Shown piece by piece: positions 38,224-49,232 of a stretch of 64,000 bases of DNA. The notes under the pieces are model-generated. The model was not told where the DNA came from, did no database searches, and worked only from the letters and a program-made list of their open reading frames with translations. The DNA comes from Gordonia hankookensis (GTDB lineage Bacteria > Actinomycetota > Actinomycetes > Mycobacteriales > Mycobacteriaceae), in the NCBI RefSeq assembly GCF_014673215.1, contig NZ_JACWMS010000001.1, forward strand, positions 62,001 to 126,000, in the 5' to 3' direction. The translations under genes and the position numbers were made by a program. Position 1 is the first letter of the stretch. Every line of letters begins with the position of its first letter.

Positions 38224-38997
38224 TCAACGGACGATGATTCCCTCGGCCGCCATCGCGGCCTTCACGTCGGGAATGGTCAGCTCTCCGAAGTGGAACACCG
38301 ACGCAGCCAGAACCGCGTCGGCGCCGGCCGCCACGGCGGGCGCGAAGTCGGCGATCGCGCCGGCGCCGCCACTTGCGATCACCGGGACGTCGACCTCTGC
38401 GCGGACCGCGGCCAGCATGCGCAGATCGAAGCCCCGCTTGGTGCCGTCGGCATCCATCGAGTTCAGCAGGATCTCACCGACGCCGAGTTCCTGCCCGCGC
38501 CGGGCCCACTCGACGGCGTCGATACCGGTGCCGCGGCGGCCTCCATGGGTGGTGACCTCCCATCCCGACGGTGTGGGTTCGTCGCCGTCCGGAACGGTTC
38601 GCGCATCCACCGACAACACGATGCACTGCGATCCGAACCGACGGCTCATCTCGGCGAGCACCTCGGGACGCGCGATCGCCGCGGTGTTGACGCTGACCTT
38701 GTCCGCGCCTGCCCTCAGCATGGTGTCGACGTCGTCGACGGTCCGGATCCCTCCCCCCACGGTCAGCGGGATGAAGATCTGATCCGCCGTCCGTTTGACG
38801 ACCTCGATCATCGTCGACCGGCCCGAACTCGACGCCGTGACGTCGAGGAAGGTCAGTTCGTCGGCCCCCTCGCCGTCATAGCGGGCCGCGAGTTCGACGG
38901 GGTCGCCTGCGTCGCGCAGGTTCTGGAAGTTGACTCCCTTGACGACCCGCCCGTCGTCCACGTCGAGACAAGGGATGACTCGCACCGCAACAGTCAT
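38224..38997 (-). CDS. hisF: Imidazole glycerol phosphate synthase, cyclase subunit
   Basis: A 257-residue TIM barrel that closes the imidazole ring using ammonia from HisH. The catalytic Asp is in [56 protein letters not shown] and [13 protein letters not shown] are further marks. The ATG (38995-38997) has a GGGAGGA ribosome site. A 39-base stretch covering its first codons is duplicated 74 bases upstream, creating a 25-codon open frame that ends on the hisF start codon (ATGA). Confidence 0.96.
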   Translation of the reverse strand: MTVAVRVIPCLDVDDGRVVKGVNFQNLRDAGDPVELAARYDGEGADELTFLDVTASSSGRSTMIEVVKRTADQIFIPLTVGGGIRTVDDVDTMLRAGADKVSVNTAAIARPEVLAEMSRRFGSQCIVLSVDARTVPDGDEPTPSGWEVTTHGGRRGTGIDAVEWARRGQELGVGEILLNSMDADGTKRGFDLRMLAAVRAEVDVPVIASGGAGAIADFAPAVAAGADAVLAASVFHFGELTIPDVKAAMAAEGIIVR

Positions 38998-39073
38998 CGA
39001 ACAGTCCTCCCGGTCGAGACGGCCCCGACAACACCGTCGAGACAAGGGATCACTCGCACCGCAACAGTCATCG
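38961..39073. repeat. Direct duplication of the hisF translation start
   Basis: Bases 38961-38999 and 39035-39073 match over 39 positions with one mismatch (gatgact versus gatcact). The offset of 74 is not a multiple of three, which is why the upstream copy shifts frame before reaching hisF. Confidence 0.9.
38994..39071 (-). other. 25-codon minigene from duplicated hisF start
   Basis: An open frame beginning [12 protein letters not shown], identical to the HisF N-terminus for twelve residues, then diverging ([13 protein letters not shown]) and stopping where the hisF ATG begins. Its ATG overlaps the impA stop (ATGA) and has the better ribosome site of the two (AGGAGG, 6 bases spacing). The impA-minigene-hisF junctions are both ATGA, so the minigene can relay ribosomes to hisF. 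Whether the peptide has a role is unknown. Confidence 0.7.
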
Positions 39074-39916
39074 GCGACCTCCTGAGTCCTCTGGGTTGGT
39101 GGCATTGGTGGGCTGTGAACCCCATTCGTCGCCGACCACGCCGTCGATGACCGTCATCAGTTCCGCATGCAGCCCTGGGGCGGCGCACACCAGCGACGGC
39201 GACGCGGCCGTCCACGGTTGGCCTGCGAGGTCGGTCGCAACCCCGCCGGCGGCGCGAACCAGTGCCGCACCCGCCGCGTTGTCCCACGCGTGGCGGCCGA
39301 AAGCAATTGCGCCGCCGAAGATCCCCGCGGCGGTGTAGGCCATGTCGACGCCCGTGCTGCCCGTCATCCGCAAACGGGCGACCCGAGAACTCAACGCCCG
39401 GAGGACATCGACGCGGCGTGCACCGGGATAACGCCCCTTCGCCCGTTCGTTGAACGGACCGTAGGCGATGGCCGAGGTCTGCAGGTCGACCGGGACCAGC
39501 GGTGGCATGGGCTCGCCGTCGACGAGGAGCGGGCCGTCGACGTGACCGGCGTACCGACGTCCCAACAGCGGCAGCCAGGTCAGCCCGAGGACCGGGTCGC
39601 CGTCGACGAGCAGGCCGAGCAGGATGCCCGCCAGTGGGACACCTGTCGAGTAGTTGTAGGTGCCGTCGACCGGATCGAGCACCCAGACGGCTCCCTCGGT
39701 GACCGACGGCCCACCGAATTCCTCACCGTGAACGGGGATCTGGGTGCGGTCGGCGAGTTCACCGGCGATCCGCCGTTCCAGATCGAGGTCGACCTGTGTG
39801 GCAAAGTCCGTGGGGCCCTTGGTGACTGCGCTCGGAGCACCGAGCCCGGCCACGAACTCGGCGGACACCGAGTCGAGGATGGTGCTCGCCGTGTCCAGCA
39901 GTCGTGAGTGGTCCAT
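39068..39916 (-). CDS. impA: Inositol monophosphatase family protein in his operon
   Basis: A 282-residue Mg-dependent phosphatase of the IMPase family, at the place of impA (Rv1604) in the mycobacterial his operon. Marks: metal site Glu in [37 protein letters not shown] and [17 protein letters not shown]. Relatives dephosphorylate inositol phosphate or histidinol phosphate; which applies here cannot be decided. The start ATG 39916 is 13 bases after priA. Confidence 0.9.
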   Translation of the reverse strand: MDHSRLLDTASTILDSVSAEFVAGLGAPSAVTKGPTDFATQVDLDLERRIAGELADRTQIPVHGEEFGGPSVTEGAVWVLDPVDGTYNYSTGVPLAGILLGLLVDGDPVLGLTWLPLLGRRYAGHVDGPLLVDGEPMPPLVPVDLQTSAIAYGPFNERAKGRYPGARRVDVLRALSSRVARLRMTGSTGVDMAYTAAGIFGGAIAFGRHAWDNAAGAALVRAAGGVATDLAGQPWTAASPSLVCAAPGLHAELMTVIDGVVGDEWGSQPTNATNPEDSGGRR

Positions 39917-39929
39917 CACTTCCCGGTGA

Positions 39930-40673
39930 CTACTTCCCGGCAACGGCGGACAGGGCCTGCGGCAGCGTGAACCGGCCGGCGTAGAGGGCCTTGCCGACGA
40001 TCGCCCCTTCCACGCCGCGGTCGACGAGTCCGGCGATCGCGACCAGGTCGTCGAGGGCCGACACCCCGCCGGAGGCGACGACCGGTGCCGACGTGGCCGC
40101 GGCGACCTCCCCCAGCAGCTCCAGATTCGGCCCGGCCAGTGTGCCGTCCTTGGAGACGTCGGTGACGACGTACCGTGCACAACCGTCGCGGTCGAGGCGC
40201 TCGAGAACCTCCCACAGGTCGCCGCCGTCGGTGACCCAGCCGCGACCACGCAGACGGTAGGACTCCCCTTCTCGGATGACGTCGAGCCCGACCGCGATCC
40301 GGTCGCCGTAGCGTTCGATCGCCCGTGCGCACCACTCCGGGTTCTCCAGCGCAGCCGTGCCGAGATTCACGCGGGTGCAACCGGTTCCGAGCGCAGCGGA
40401 GAGGGAGTCATCGTCGCGGATACCGCCGGAGAGTTCGACCTTCACGTCGAGTTCGCCGACGACATCGGCGAGCAGTTCACGGTTGTTGCCGCGTCCGAAC
40501 GCGGCGTCGAGGTCGACCAGATGGATCCACTCGGCCCCGTCGGTCTGCCAGGCCAGCGCGGCCTCCCGCGGCGAACCGTATGAGGTCTCGGTGCCTGCCG
40601 CGCCTTGGACGAGTCGGACGGCCTGCCCGTCGGCGACGTCGACGGCGGGGAGGAGTTCAAGGGTGTTACCCAT
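39930..40673 (-). CDS. priA: Phosphoribosyl isomerase A, bifunctional HisA/TrpF
   Basis: A 247-residue TIM barrel that isomerises ProFAR in histidine synthesis and, in actinobacteria lacking trpF, also PRA in tryptophan synthesis. Marks: catalytic Asp in [55 protein letters not shown], second Asp in [15 protein letters not shown], and GGVSALDDL. No trpF is present in the his-trp cluster here, which fits dual function. Start ATG overlaps the preceding membrane-protein gene by eight bases. Confidence 0.94.
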   Translation of the reverse strand: MGNTLELLPAVDVADGQAVRLVQGAAGTETSYGSPREAALAWQTDGAEWIHLVDLDAAFGRGNNRELLADVVGELDVKVELSGGIRDDDSLSAALGTGCTRVNLGTAALENPEWCARAIERYGDRIAVGLDVIREGESYRLRGRGWVTDGGDLWEVLERLDRDGCARYVVTDVSKDGTLAGPNLELLGEVAAATSAPVVASGGVSALDDLVAIAGLVDRGVEGAIVGKALYAGRFTLPQALSAVAGK

Positions 40674-40953
40674 CGGTGGATGTGTTCCTGTCTGTCGGAT
40701 CGGACGTATGGGGCCGGTCAGAGCGCGCGGCCAGGATCTCATGCTCGGCGCGGGCGATCATGCGCCGGGAGACGCCGCCGATCACCCAGATCATCGCCAG
40801 CACCGCGATCAGCGCGATGACCAGGCCTGCGATGGGTGACCACTGCGCCACCAGCAGGATCACCGGGATGGACACCAGCAGTACGACGACACCCGCGCCG
40901 AGCGAGTACAGGACCAGCTTGCCGTAGGAGAATCGGGTGTCGTCGACGTTCAT
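40666..40953 (-). CDS. Small two-helix membrane protein inside his operon
   Basis: A 95-residue protein with two hydrophobic helices ([20 protein letters not shown] and [20 protein letters not shown]) and a polar, charged tail. It overlaps hisH by four bases (ATGA) upstream and priA by eight bases downstream, so it is a fixed part of the operon here, although no counterpart is recalled in the M. tuberculosis his operon. No family recognised. Confidence 0.75.
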   Translation of the reverse strand: MNVDDTRFSYGKLVLYSLGAGVVVLLVSIPVILLVAQWSPIAGLVIALIAVLAMIWVIGGVSRRMIARAEHEILAARSDRPHTSDPTDRNTSTDG

Positions 40954-41594
40954 GCCAGGGACCGGACCCAGTTGCGGAGCAGGTGCGCGCCGGCATCCCC
41001 GGACTTCTCCGGGTGGAACTGGGTCGCAGCGAGTGCGCCGTTCTCGACCGCCGCAAGGAACGGGCCGCCATGTGTGGCCCAGGTCAGCTTGGGCGGATCG
41101 ATCCGCGAACCGTCGGTGTCCATACTCCAGTCCTGAACGGCGTAGGAGTGCACGAAGTAGAAACGGGTATCGGAATCCAGACCGTCGAACAGCGTCGTGC
41201 CGGCCGCCGCGTCCACCGTGTTCCAGCCCATGTGCGGGAGCACCTCGGCGGGGAGCCGGCTGACGGTACCGGGCCACTCGCCACAGCCCTGCGCCTCGAC
41301 GCCGAACTCGACACCGCGCTCGAACAGGATCTGCATGCCGACGCAGATGCCGAGTACCGGTCGCCCGCCGGCCAGGCGCTGGTCGATGATGCGGTGGCCC
41401 TTGACCGCGTTGAGCCCCTCCATGCAGGCGGCGAAGGCGCCCACCCCGGGGACCACCAGACCGTCGCAGTTGGTTGCGATGTCGCGATCGTCGGTGACCG
41501 TCACCTCGGCCCCGGCCCGTTCGAGCGCACGCTGCGCCGACCGCAGATTGCCCGATCCGTAGTCGAGTACGGCGACTGCGGGTGCACCGCTCAT
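40950..41594 (-). CDS. hisH: Imidazole glycerol phosphate synthase, glutaminase subunit
   Basis: A 214-residue class-I glutamine amidotransferase that supplies ammonia to HisF. The catalytic triad is visible: Cys in [13 protein letters not shown], His and Glu in [21 protein letters not shown] and LVVPGVGAF are N-terminal marks. ATG start at 41594, 13 bases after hisB. Confidence 0.95.
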   Translation of the reverse strand: MSGAPAVAVLDYGSGNLRSAQRALERAGAEVTVTDDRDIATNCDGLVVPGVGAFAACMEGLNAVKGHRIIDQRLAGGRPVLGICVGMQILFERGVEFGVEAQGCGEWPGTVSRLPAEVLPHMGWNTVDAAAGTTLFDGLDSDTRFYFVHSYAVQDWSMDTDGSRIDPPKLTWATHGGPFLAAVENGALAATQFHPEKSGDAGAHLLRNWVRSLA

Positions 41595-41607
41595 CGGGTG
41601 CGCCCCA

Positions 41608-42258
41608 TCAGAGCGCTCCCTTGGTGGACGGCACACCACTCACCCGCGGATCATTCTCGGTCGCAGCACGCAACGCGCGGGCCACCGCCTTGAACTCGGC
41701 CTCGGTGATGTGGTGCTGATCTCGCCCGTACAGCACTCGCACATGCAGAGCGATGCGAGCGTTGAGTGCGATCGCCTCGAAGACGTGACGGTTGATCACG
41801 GTCGAATACGGCACGCCCGGATATCCGCCGATCACCGCGGTGAGCAGGTGCTCGGGTTCACCGGTGTGCACGCAGTAGGGTCGCCCCGACACGTCGACGG
41901 CCGCGTGCGCGAGGGTCTCGTCCATCGGTATCCAGGCATCGCCGAACCGCCGGATGCCCTTCTTGTCGCCGAGCGCCTGACCCAACGCCTGGCCGAGCAC
42001 GATCGACGTGTCCTCGATGGTGTGGTGCCCCTCGACCTCGACGTCGCCTTTCGCCTCGACGGTGAGGTCGAAGCTGCCGTGCTGACCGAAGGCGGTGAGC
42101 ATGTGGTCGAAGAACGCGATACCGGTCGAGATATGGGTGACGCCGGTGCCGTCGAGGTTCAACTCGACGGTGATCGACGACTCCCTGGTGGTTCGTTCGA
42201 CGCGTGCCGTGCGAGCGGAGCGACGGGGGTCTTCATCAGGCGGCTGTGCGGTGGTCAC
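41608..42258 (-). CDS. hisB: Imidazoleglycerol-phosphate dehydratase
   Basis: A 216-residue monofunctional dehydratase without the phosphatase domain of enterobacterial HisB. Metal-binding motifs: [28 protein letters not shown] and [27 protein letters not shown]. Start GTG ([12 protein letters not shown]) immediately abuts the hisC TAA stop. Confidence 0.95.
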   Translation of the reverse strand: MTTAQPPDEDPRRSARTARVERTTRESSITVELNLDGTGVTHISTGIAFFDHMLTAFGQHGSFDLTVEAKGDVEVEGHHTIEDTSIVLGQALGQALGDKKGIRRFGDAWIPMDETLAHAAVDVSGRPYCVHTGEPEHLLTAVIGGYPGVPYSTVINRHVFEAIALNARIALHVRVLYGRDQHHITEAEFKAVARALRAATENDPRVSGVPSTKGAL

Positions 42259-44732
<2,474 letters not shown>

Positions 44733-44785
44733 CGGGTTCTCCTGTGAGCTGGGGAGGGTGCGCACCATGCGCACACGTCACAACC

Positions 44786-44815
44786 AGTTTATGGGGTCGG
44801 GAGAAGTGGTTTTCA
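44786..44815 (-). promoter_or_regulatory. Candidate promoter of the his operon
   Basis: Minus-strand -35 TGAAAA (44810-44815) and -10 TAAACT (44786-44791) with an 18-base spacer, giving a leader of roughly 45 bases before hisD. Further upstream a GTCGGT-AC-ACCGAC palindrome (44854-44867) lies between hisD and the divergent gene and could bind a regulator. No T-box or His-rich leader peptide is seen. Confidence 0.4.
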
Positions 44816-44853
44816 CACGGTGGCCGTCCGCCGCGATTCCGGCCGCCCAACAT

Positions 44854-44867
44854 GTCGGTACACCGAC
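44854..44867. promoter_or_regulatory. Palindrome between hisD and divergent gene
   Basis: GTCGGT-AC-ACCGAC is a perfect 6-base inverted repeat with a 2-base centre, upstream of the candidate hisD promoter and next to a TATTGT -10-like element for the divergent gene. No regulator can be assigned. Confidence 0.3.
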
Positions 44868-44908
44868 TTATTGTTCGACCTCACTGGACGGACGAAGGGC
44901 GGCACGGG

Positions 44909-45568
44909 GTGGTCAAAGCGAATACCGGCGCGGAAACCGGACAACCGTGCGGCCGCTGCGGCAAGAGCACCTTTGTGAGTCGTTCGGCGGCGCGGCGGGC
45001 GGCGCGGCGCTACTCGATGCGGCGGGTCCATGTCTATCGCTGCCCGAATGGCAGCGGCTTCCATCTCGGCCACTCACCACCCTCGGTGAGTCGCGGTGAG
45101 ATCGGCGGCAGCGAGTACGTCGCATGGCGCGAGACGTTCGCGCCACACCGGCGTCGTCGCCACCATCCGCTGGTCGAGGAGACCTTCGCCGTCGTCGTCG
45201 ACGACGACGTCACCCTCGACGGTCTCGGGCTCGCACTCGCGGTCCACATCGCATTCTGGCAACGAGTCCACGCCGAGAACCCGACGTGGCGCGAGGCGAT
45301 CGGACCACTCCGGGGCGACGCCTTCGATATCGGCGAACTGCTCCGGGTTCCGACCGCATGGACCGGTGAGAGGTCCGCATGGGAGAACGAGGCAATCGCC
45401 AAGCTGATGGAAGAGTTGCGCGAGCGCGGCTGGATATCGTTCGACCGCAGAGAACGATCACTTCGGCCCGGACCGCGCGCCCGTGGCGATCGGGATCAGC
45501 GAGCCGGGATGTCGAGCCCGAGGTCGAGCACGGTGACCGAATGGGTCAGTGCACCGACGGCGAGATAG
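44909..45568 (+). CDS. Hypothetical protein with N-terminal zinc-ribbon-like motif
   Basis: About 219 residues from the GTG at 44909 (an ATG at 44852 is also in frame). The N-terminus has CGRCGKSTFVSRSAARRAAR, then VYRCPNGSGFHLGH, giving four possible zinc ligands (CxxC ... C ... H). The middle is acidic (FAVVVDDDVTLDGLGLALAV), and the end (ENEAIAKLMEELRERGWISF) resembles a winged-helix segment. I recognise no family. Divergent from hisD; its last 73 bases overlap the 3' end of nadC on the other strand, which makes the exact C-terminus a little suspicious. Confidence 0.6.
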   Translation: MVKANTGAETGQPCGRCGKSTFVSRSAARRAARRYSMRRVHVYRCPNGSGFHLGHSPPSVSRGEIGGSEYVAWRETFAPHRRRRHHPLVEETFAVVVDDDVTLDGLGLALAVHIAFWQRVHAENPTWREAIGPLRGDAFDIGELLRVPTAWTGERSAWENEAIAKLMEELRERGWISFDRRERSLRPGPRARGDRDQRAGMSSPRSSTVTEWVSAPTAR

Positions 45569-46398
45569 TCGACACCGGTCCGTGCATAGTCGGCGGCCAT
45601 GTCGAGTGAGAGCCCACCGGAACTCTCGAGCTTCGTCTGCGGCGACCGCGTGTTGCGACGCTGCACCGCCATCTGCGTCTCCCACAAGGCGAAGTTGTCG
45701 AGCAGCACCAGCTGCGGTTCCAGCGGCAGCACCTCGTCGAGCTGCGCCAGTGAGTCGACCTCCACCTCGACGGGGAGGTCGGGAGCCGCCGCCCGCACGG
45801 CACTCAACGCCGCGCTCACCGAGCCGGCGGCGACCACGTGGTTGTCCTTGATGAGGGCGGCATCGCCGAGGCCCATCCGGTGATTGACGCCGCCGCCTGC
45901 GCGCACTGCGTACTTCTGCAGATACCGCATGCCCGGCAATGTCTTCCGCGAATCGCGCACCTTGGCGTCGGTCCCCTCGACCGCGGCCACCCAGCGGGCG
46001 GTGGCGGTGGCGATGCCGGAGAGATGCGACACCAGATTGAGCGCCGTCCGCTCGGCGGTGAGGAGTGCGCCGGTGGGCGCATGCACGCGCAGCACCACAT
46101 CGCCGGGGCCGACCGTGGCACCATCGGGCACAGCGGCCGTCACCTCATAGGCGCCTGCACCGATCACCTCGTCGAACACCGCGACAACCACCGGGACCCC
46201 GGCGATCACGCCGTCGGCCCTGCTGACGACGGCCGCATCGCTGCGCGCGCCGTCCGGGACGGTCGCCGATGTCGTCACGTCGGGTCCGTGACGCAGGTCC
46301 TCGTCGAGAGCGGTCCTGATCAGTGCCCGGACCTCGTCGGTGATGGTCAGGTCCAGGTCTGCAGCGGCCCGGACCTGACCGACGAATGCCTCACTCAC
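45496..46398 (-). CDS. nadC: Nicotinate-nucleotide pyrophosphorylase (QPRTase)
   Basis: A 300-residue enzyme converting quinolinate and PRPP to nicotinate mononucleotide. Marks: [75 protein letters not shown] and [19 protein letters not shown] start overlapping nadA by eight bases, with no nadB between them as there is in mycobacteria. Confidence 0.95.
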   Translation of the reverse strand: MSEAFVGQVRAAADLDLTITDEVRALIRTALDEDLRHGPDVTTSATVPDGARSDAAVVSRADGVIAGVPVVVAVFDEVIGAGAYEVTAAVPDGATVGPGDVVLRVHAPTGALLTAERTALNLVSHLSGIATATARWVAAVEGTDAKVRDSRKTLPGMRYLQKYAVRAGGGVNHRMGLGDAALIKDNHVVAAGSVSAALSAVRAAAPDLPVEVEVDSLAQLDEVLPLEPQLVLLDNFALWETQMAVQRRNTRSPQTKLESSGGLSLDMAADYARTGVDYLAVGALTHSVTVLDLGLDIPAR

Positions 46399-47452
46399 CG
46401 GAACCGGGATTCCCGATCGAGATCATCCGCTCGACGCTCTTGCGCGCACGCTCGGCGACGTCGGGCGCGACATGGACCTCGTCGCGGCCCTCACGGAGCG
46501 AACGAAGCAACGCGGCCGGGGTGATCATCTTCATGTACGGGCATGACGCGCGGTCGTTGACGGCTTGGAAATCGACTGCCGGCGCAGCTTTGCGGAGCTG
46601 GTGCAGCATGCCGATCTCGGTGGCCACCAGGACCTGCTTGGCGCCGGTCTCGCGCGCGGCATCGAGCATTCCGCCGGTGGAGAGGATCTTGACCTTGTCC
46701 TCCGGCACGAACCCCTCACCGGCGAGGTAGAGCGCCGACGTGGCGCACCCGCACTCGGGGTGGATGAAGAGATCGGCGTCCGGGTGTGAACTCGCCTGCT
46801 GCGCCAGTTCATCGCCGTTGATCCCCGCGTGGACGTGACATTCGCCCGCCCAGATGTGGATGTTGTCGCGGCCGGTCTCGCGCTTGACGTGCGCCCCGAG
46901 GAATTGGTCCGGGAGGAACAACACGTCACGGTCGGGATCGATCGATGCGACGACGTCCACGGCGTTCGACGACGTGCAGCAGATGTCGGTGAGACCCTTC
47001 ACCTCCGCGGTCGTGTTCACATAGGAGACCACCACGGCGTCGGGGAACTCGGACTTCCATTCACGCAGCTCGTCGGCGGTGATGGAGTCCGCGAGAGAAC
47101 ATCCGGCGCGGGCGTCCGGGATCAGCACCCGCTTGTCGGGGCTGAGGATCTTCGCGGTCTCGGCCATGAAATGCACGCCGCAGAAGATGATCTCGTCGGC
47201 GTCCACCTCGGCGGCGATCCGCGAGAGGGCGAGCGAGTCGCCGACGTGGTCGGCGACGTCCTGGATCGCGGGGAGCTGGTAATTGTGGGCGAGCAGCGTC
47301 GCGTTGCGGGCGCGGGCAAGCCGTCGAACCTCGTCGGCCCATTCGGGTGTCGGCTCCACGCCGGTGTACCCACCGGGTCCGTCGGTCCACACGGCATCCA
47401 TCAGACCCAGGTCGGCGCTCGCCGCGGCCGGACGATCGCTGGTGATGCTCAT
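46391..47452 (-). CDS. nadA: Quinolinate synthase
   Basis: A 353-residue [4Fe-4S] enzyme that condenses iminoaspartate and dihydroxyacetone phosphate to quinolinate. Marks: [89 protein letters not shown] and [11 protein letters not shown]; cysteines in these segments include the cluster ligands. A GAGGAG site precedes the ATG. The candidate NrtR operator lies 54 bases upstream. Confidence 0.96.
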   Translation of the reverse strand: MSITSDRPAAASADLGLMDAVWTDGPGGYTGVEPTPEWADEVRRLARARNATLLAHNYQLPAIQDVADHVGDSLALSRIAAEVDADEIIFCGVHFMAETAKILSPDKRVLIPDARAGCSLADSITADELREWKSEFPDAVVVSYVNTTAEVKGLTDICCTSSNAVDVVASIDPDRDVLFLPDQFLGAHVKRETGRDNIHIWAGECHVHAGINGDELAQQASSHPDADLFIHPECGCATSALYLAGEGFVPEDKVKILSTGGMLDAARETGAKQVLVATEIGMLHQLRKAAPAVDFQAVNDRASCPYMKMITPAALLRSLREGRDEVHVAPDVAERARKSVERMISIGNPGSGE

Positions 47453-47505
47453 CTGCCACTCCTCTACCGGTCACGCTCGGTGCACGGGTCATGCGGCCGA
47501 GCCGG

Positions 47506-47528
47506 GTTTTCGACTGGTGATCGAAAAC
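47506..47528. promoter_or_regulatory. Candidate NrtR operator upstream of nadA
   Basis: GTTTTCGA-N7-TCGAAAAC is a perfect 8-base inverted repeat with a 7-base centre. It lies just downstream of a minus-strand -10 TACGAT (47536-47541), thus over the transcription start of nadA, where repressor binding would block transcription. An NrtR gene is encoded 0.8 kb away, and NrtR is known to control NAD synthesis genes in mycobacteria. Confidence 0.65.
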
Positions 47529-47535
47529 GCTGTCC

Positions 47536-47541
47536 ATCGTA
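47536..47541 (-). promoter_or_regulatory. Candidate -10 element of nadA
   Basis: TACGAT on the minus strand fits TANNNT; the palindrome at 47506-47528 begins 7 bases downstream of it. No convincing -35. Confidence 0.4.
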
Positions 47542-47689
47542 ACACCGGTCACATCTGCGGCATTCCCTGCCGCAATTCGAGTAGTCCACTACGCGTTCGC
47601 TCGCGCGCGCCGAACCTTAGCGTCGGCCGTGTACAGACCTCATCCGGCCAGTCCAGACCGCGGCCCCGGACCAGATTGCGAGCAACGCG

Positions 47690-48295
47690 ATGACCGTCTC
47701 CCCCTCCGAGAGCTTGAGCCCTGCCCCCGTATCGACCGGCCCCCGGCCGATTCCGCCCGGCACCGGCCGCGCGGATGCGGCCGCACAACGTCGTGAAGCC
47801 GCCCTCGCCCGCCTGGCCGCCCGGCGGATGCCACTCCCCGGCCAGCCCGTCGCGATGCCGGTCACGCCATCAGCGGCCCACGTGATCCCCAACGCTCACT
47901 CGGTGCAACGACCCCACCCGACCGACGGGCGGAACGGGCGTTCGCACATGCGGCTGATTCCGAGCACCACCCCGATTCCCGCCGGCACATCGACGTCACT
48001 CACGGTCACGCCTGCACCGCGGTCATCGTCGCCGGCGCTGCGTCCGCATCCCGAGAATCCGACGCGCAGACGCCCCGGCCTCACCGACCGCGAGATCCAG
48101 GTGCTCCGCACGTGGCTGCTGACCGATTCGAAGATCTGCGTGGCGGAGGAACTCTCGATCTCGATCGGCACGGTGAACACCCACCTCACGCGCATCCGGG
48201 CCAAGTACACGGCGGTCGAACGGACCGCCCGCACGAAGGCGGCGCTGGCCGCACGCGCCATCCAAGACGGGATTCTCGCTCTCGACGAACTCTGA
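47690..48295 (+). CDS. LuxR-type HTH protein without recognisable sensor domain
   Basis: A 201-residue protein. The first 120 residues are Pro/Ser/Arg-rich and probably disordered; the C-terminus is a LuxR/GerE DNA-binding domain (GLTDREIQVLRTWLLTDSKI, then ISIGTVNTHLTRIRAKY and VERTARTKAALAARAIQDG). There is no receiver or ligand domain. It is divergent from nadA and precedes nrtR by 55 bases. Target genes unknown. Confidence 0.8.
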   Translation: MTVSPSESLSPAPVSTGPRPIPPGTGRADAAAQRREAALARLAARRMPLPGQPVAMPVTPSAAHVIPNAHSVQRPHPTDGRNGRSHMRLIPSTTPIPAGTSTSLTVTPAPRSSSPALRPHPENPTRRRPGLTDREIQVLRTWLLTDSKICVAEELSISIGTVNTHLTRIRAKYTAVERTARTKAALAARAIQDGILALDEL

Positions 48296-48337
48296 GCCAC
48301 GGCGTGGCGACGGGCAGGCAGGCGGTCCGACCACCCA

Positions 48338-48343
48338 TACAAT
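48338..48343 (+). promoter_or_regulatory. -10 element of a probable leaderless nrtR mRNA
   Basis: TACAAT, a good TANNNT match, ends 7 bases before the ATG at 48351; no ribosome site is present. Confidence 0.5.
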
Positions 48344-48350
48344 CGACGCC

Positions 48351-49073
48351 ATGCCACCGCCCCAGCCGTCGACGCCCACCGCCGTCCAGGCACCGTCGGG
48401 CGTCCGAGTCGAGGTGCTGACCGCGGTCTTCCAGGTGCGCGAGGTGGGGCCGGAATCGGCACCCGCACTGTGCGTCCTCCTCGAGAAGGCGGCCACCGCG
48501 GGCACCTGGTCGCTGCCGGGTGGCGATGTGGCGGACGACGAAACCCTCCAGACCAGTGCGCGACGACTCGTCGCCGACAAGGTCGGGTCCGGAAACATCG
48601 CCCACCTCGAACAGCTGGCCGTGTTCTCCGCTCCCCATCGGGTTCCCGATGTGCGCACCATCGCGTCGACCTACCTCGGACTGGTTCGAAGCGACGTGCA
48701 GGCATCACTTCCCGAGACGGCGGCCTGGCACGGCGTCGATGCGCTCGGGCACCTCGCCTTCGACCATGGCGACATCGTCGCCGCGGCGCGGCATCGGCTG
48801 GCCGCCAAGCTGTCCTACACCAACATCGCCTTCGCGCTGGCCCCGACCCGTTTCCCGATGTCGAAACTGTCCGAGATCTATTGTGCGGCACTGGGTTACC
48901 CGGTCGACACGACGAATCTCCTCCGCATCCTCAGCCGCCGCGCCGTGGTGGTCGCGACCGGCACGGTCGGCAAAACCGGACGGTCCGGTGGACGCCCGCC
49001 TGCCCTCTACGCGTTCGCCGACACCCGATTACGGGTCACCGACGAGTTCGCGACCCTTCGACCGCCTATGTGA
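48351..49073 (+). CDS. nrtR: NrtR-type Nudix transcriptional regulator of NAD metabolism
   Basis: A 240-residue protein with an N-terminal Nudix-fold sensor (about residues 15-150) and a C-terminal winged-helix domain (about 160-230: MSKLSEIYCAALGYPVDTTN, LLRILSRRAVVVATG). The Nudix box is degenerate (GGDVADDETLQTSARRLVAD lacks the REUXEE glutamates), as in NrtR repressors that bind ADP-ribose rather than hydrolyse it. Proximity to nadA-nadC and the palindrome there make NAD synthesis its likely target. Confidence 0.87.
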   Translation: MPPPQPSTPTAVQAPSGVRVEVLTAVFQVREVGPESAPALCVLLEKAATAGTWSLPGGDVADDETLQTSARRLVADKVGSGNIAHLEQLAVFSAPHRVPDVRTIASTYLGLVRSDVQASLPETAAWHGVDALGHLAFDHGDIVAAARHRLAAKLSYTNIAFALAPTRFPMSKLSEIYCAALGYPVDTTNLLRILSRRAVVVATGTVGKTGRSGGRPPALYAFADTRLRVTDEFATLRPPM

Positions 49074-49084
49074 CCACGGCCCCG

Positions 49085-49222
49085 TCATCGACGAGAAGAA
49101 CCCAGGACGGCCTCGAGCCCGGTACGGATCGTCCGCGGTACCCAACCGATTGAGTTCACCCGAGGTCGGATCGTGCCGGAGCCGATCATCTGCTGCACCC
49201 AGTCCGTCGCCGACGCGGACAC
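49085..49222 (-). pseudogene. Short coding-like remnant downstream of map
   Basis: A 45-codon open frame with a possible GTG start, 10 bases after the map stop. The translation (TDWVQQMIGSGTIRPRVNSI, then GWVPRTIRTGLEAVLGSS) is not low-complexity and resembles the C-terminal end of an extended short-chain dehydrogenase/epimerase (the GWxPxT...GLE pattern). The rest of such a gene is missing, so this is probably a gene remnant; a genuine small protein is possible. Confidence 0.35.
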
Positions 49223-49232
49223 GGCGCCGACG

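Noticed and set aside
38994..39071. hisF minigene as a histidine attenuator leader peptide
   Set aside because: The 25-codon frame contains no His codon and no attenuator-type alternative hairpins were seen; duplication explains it.
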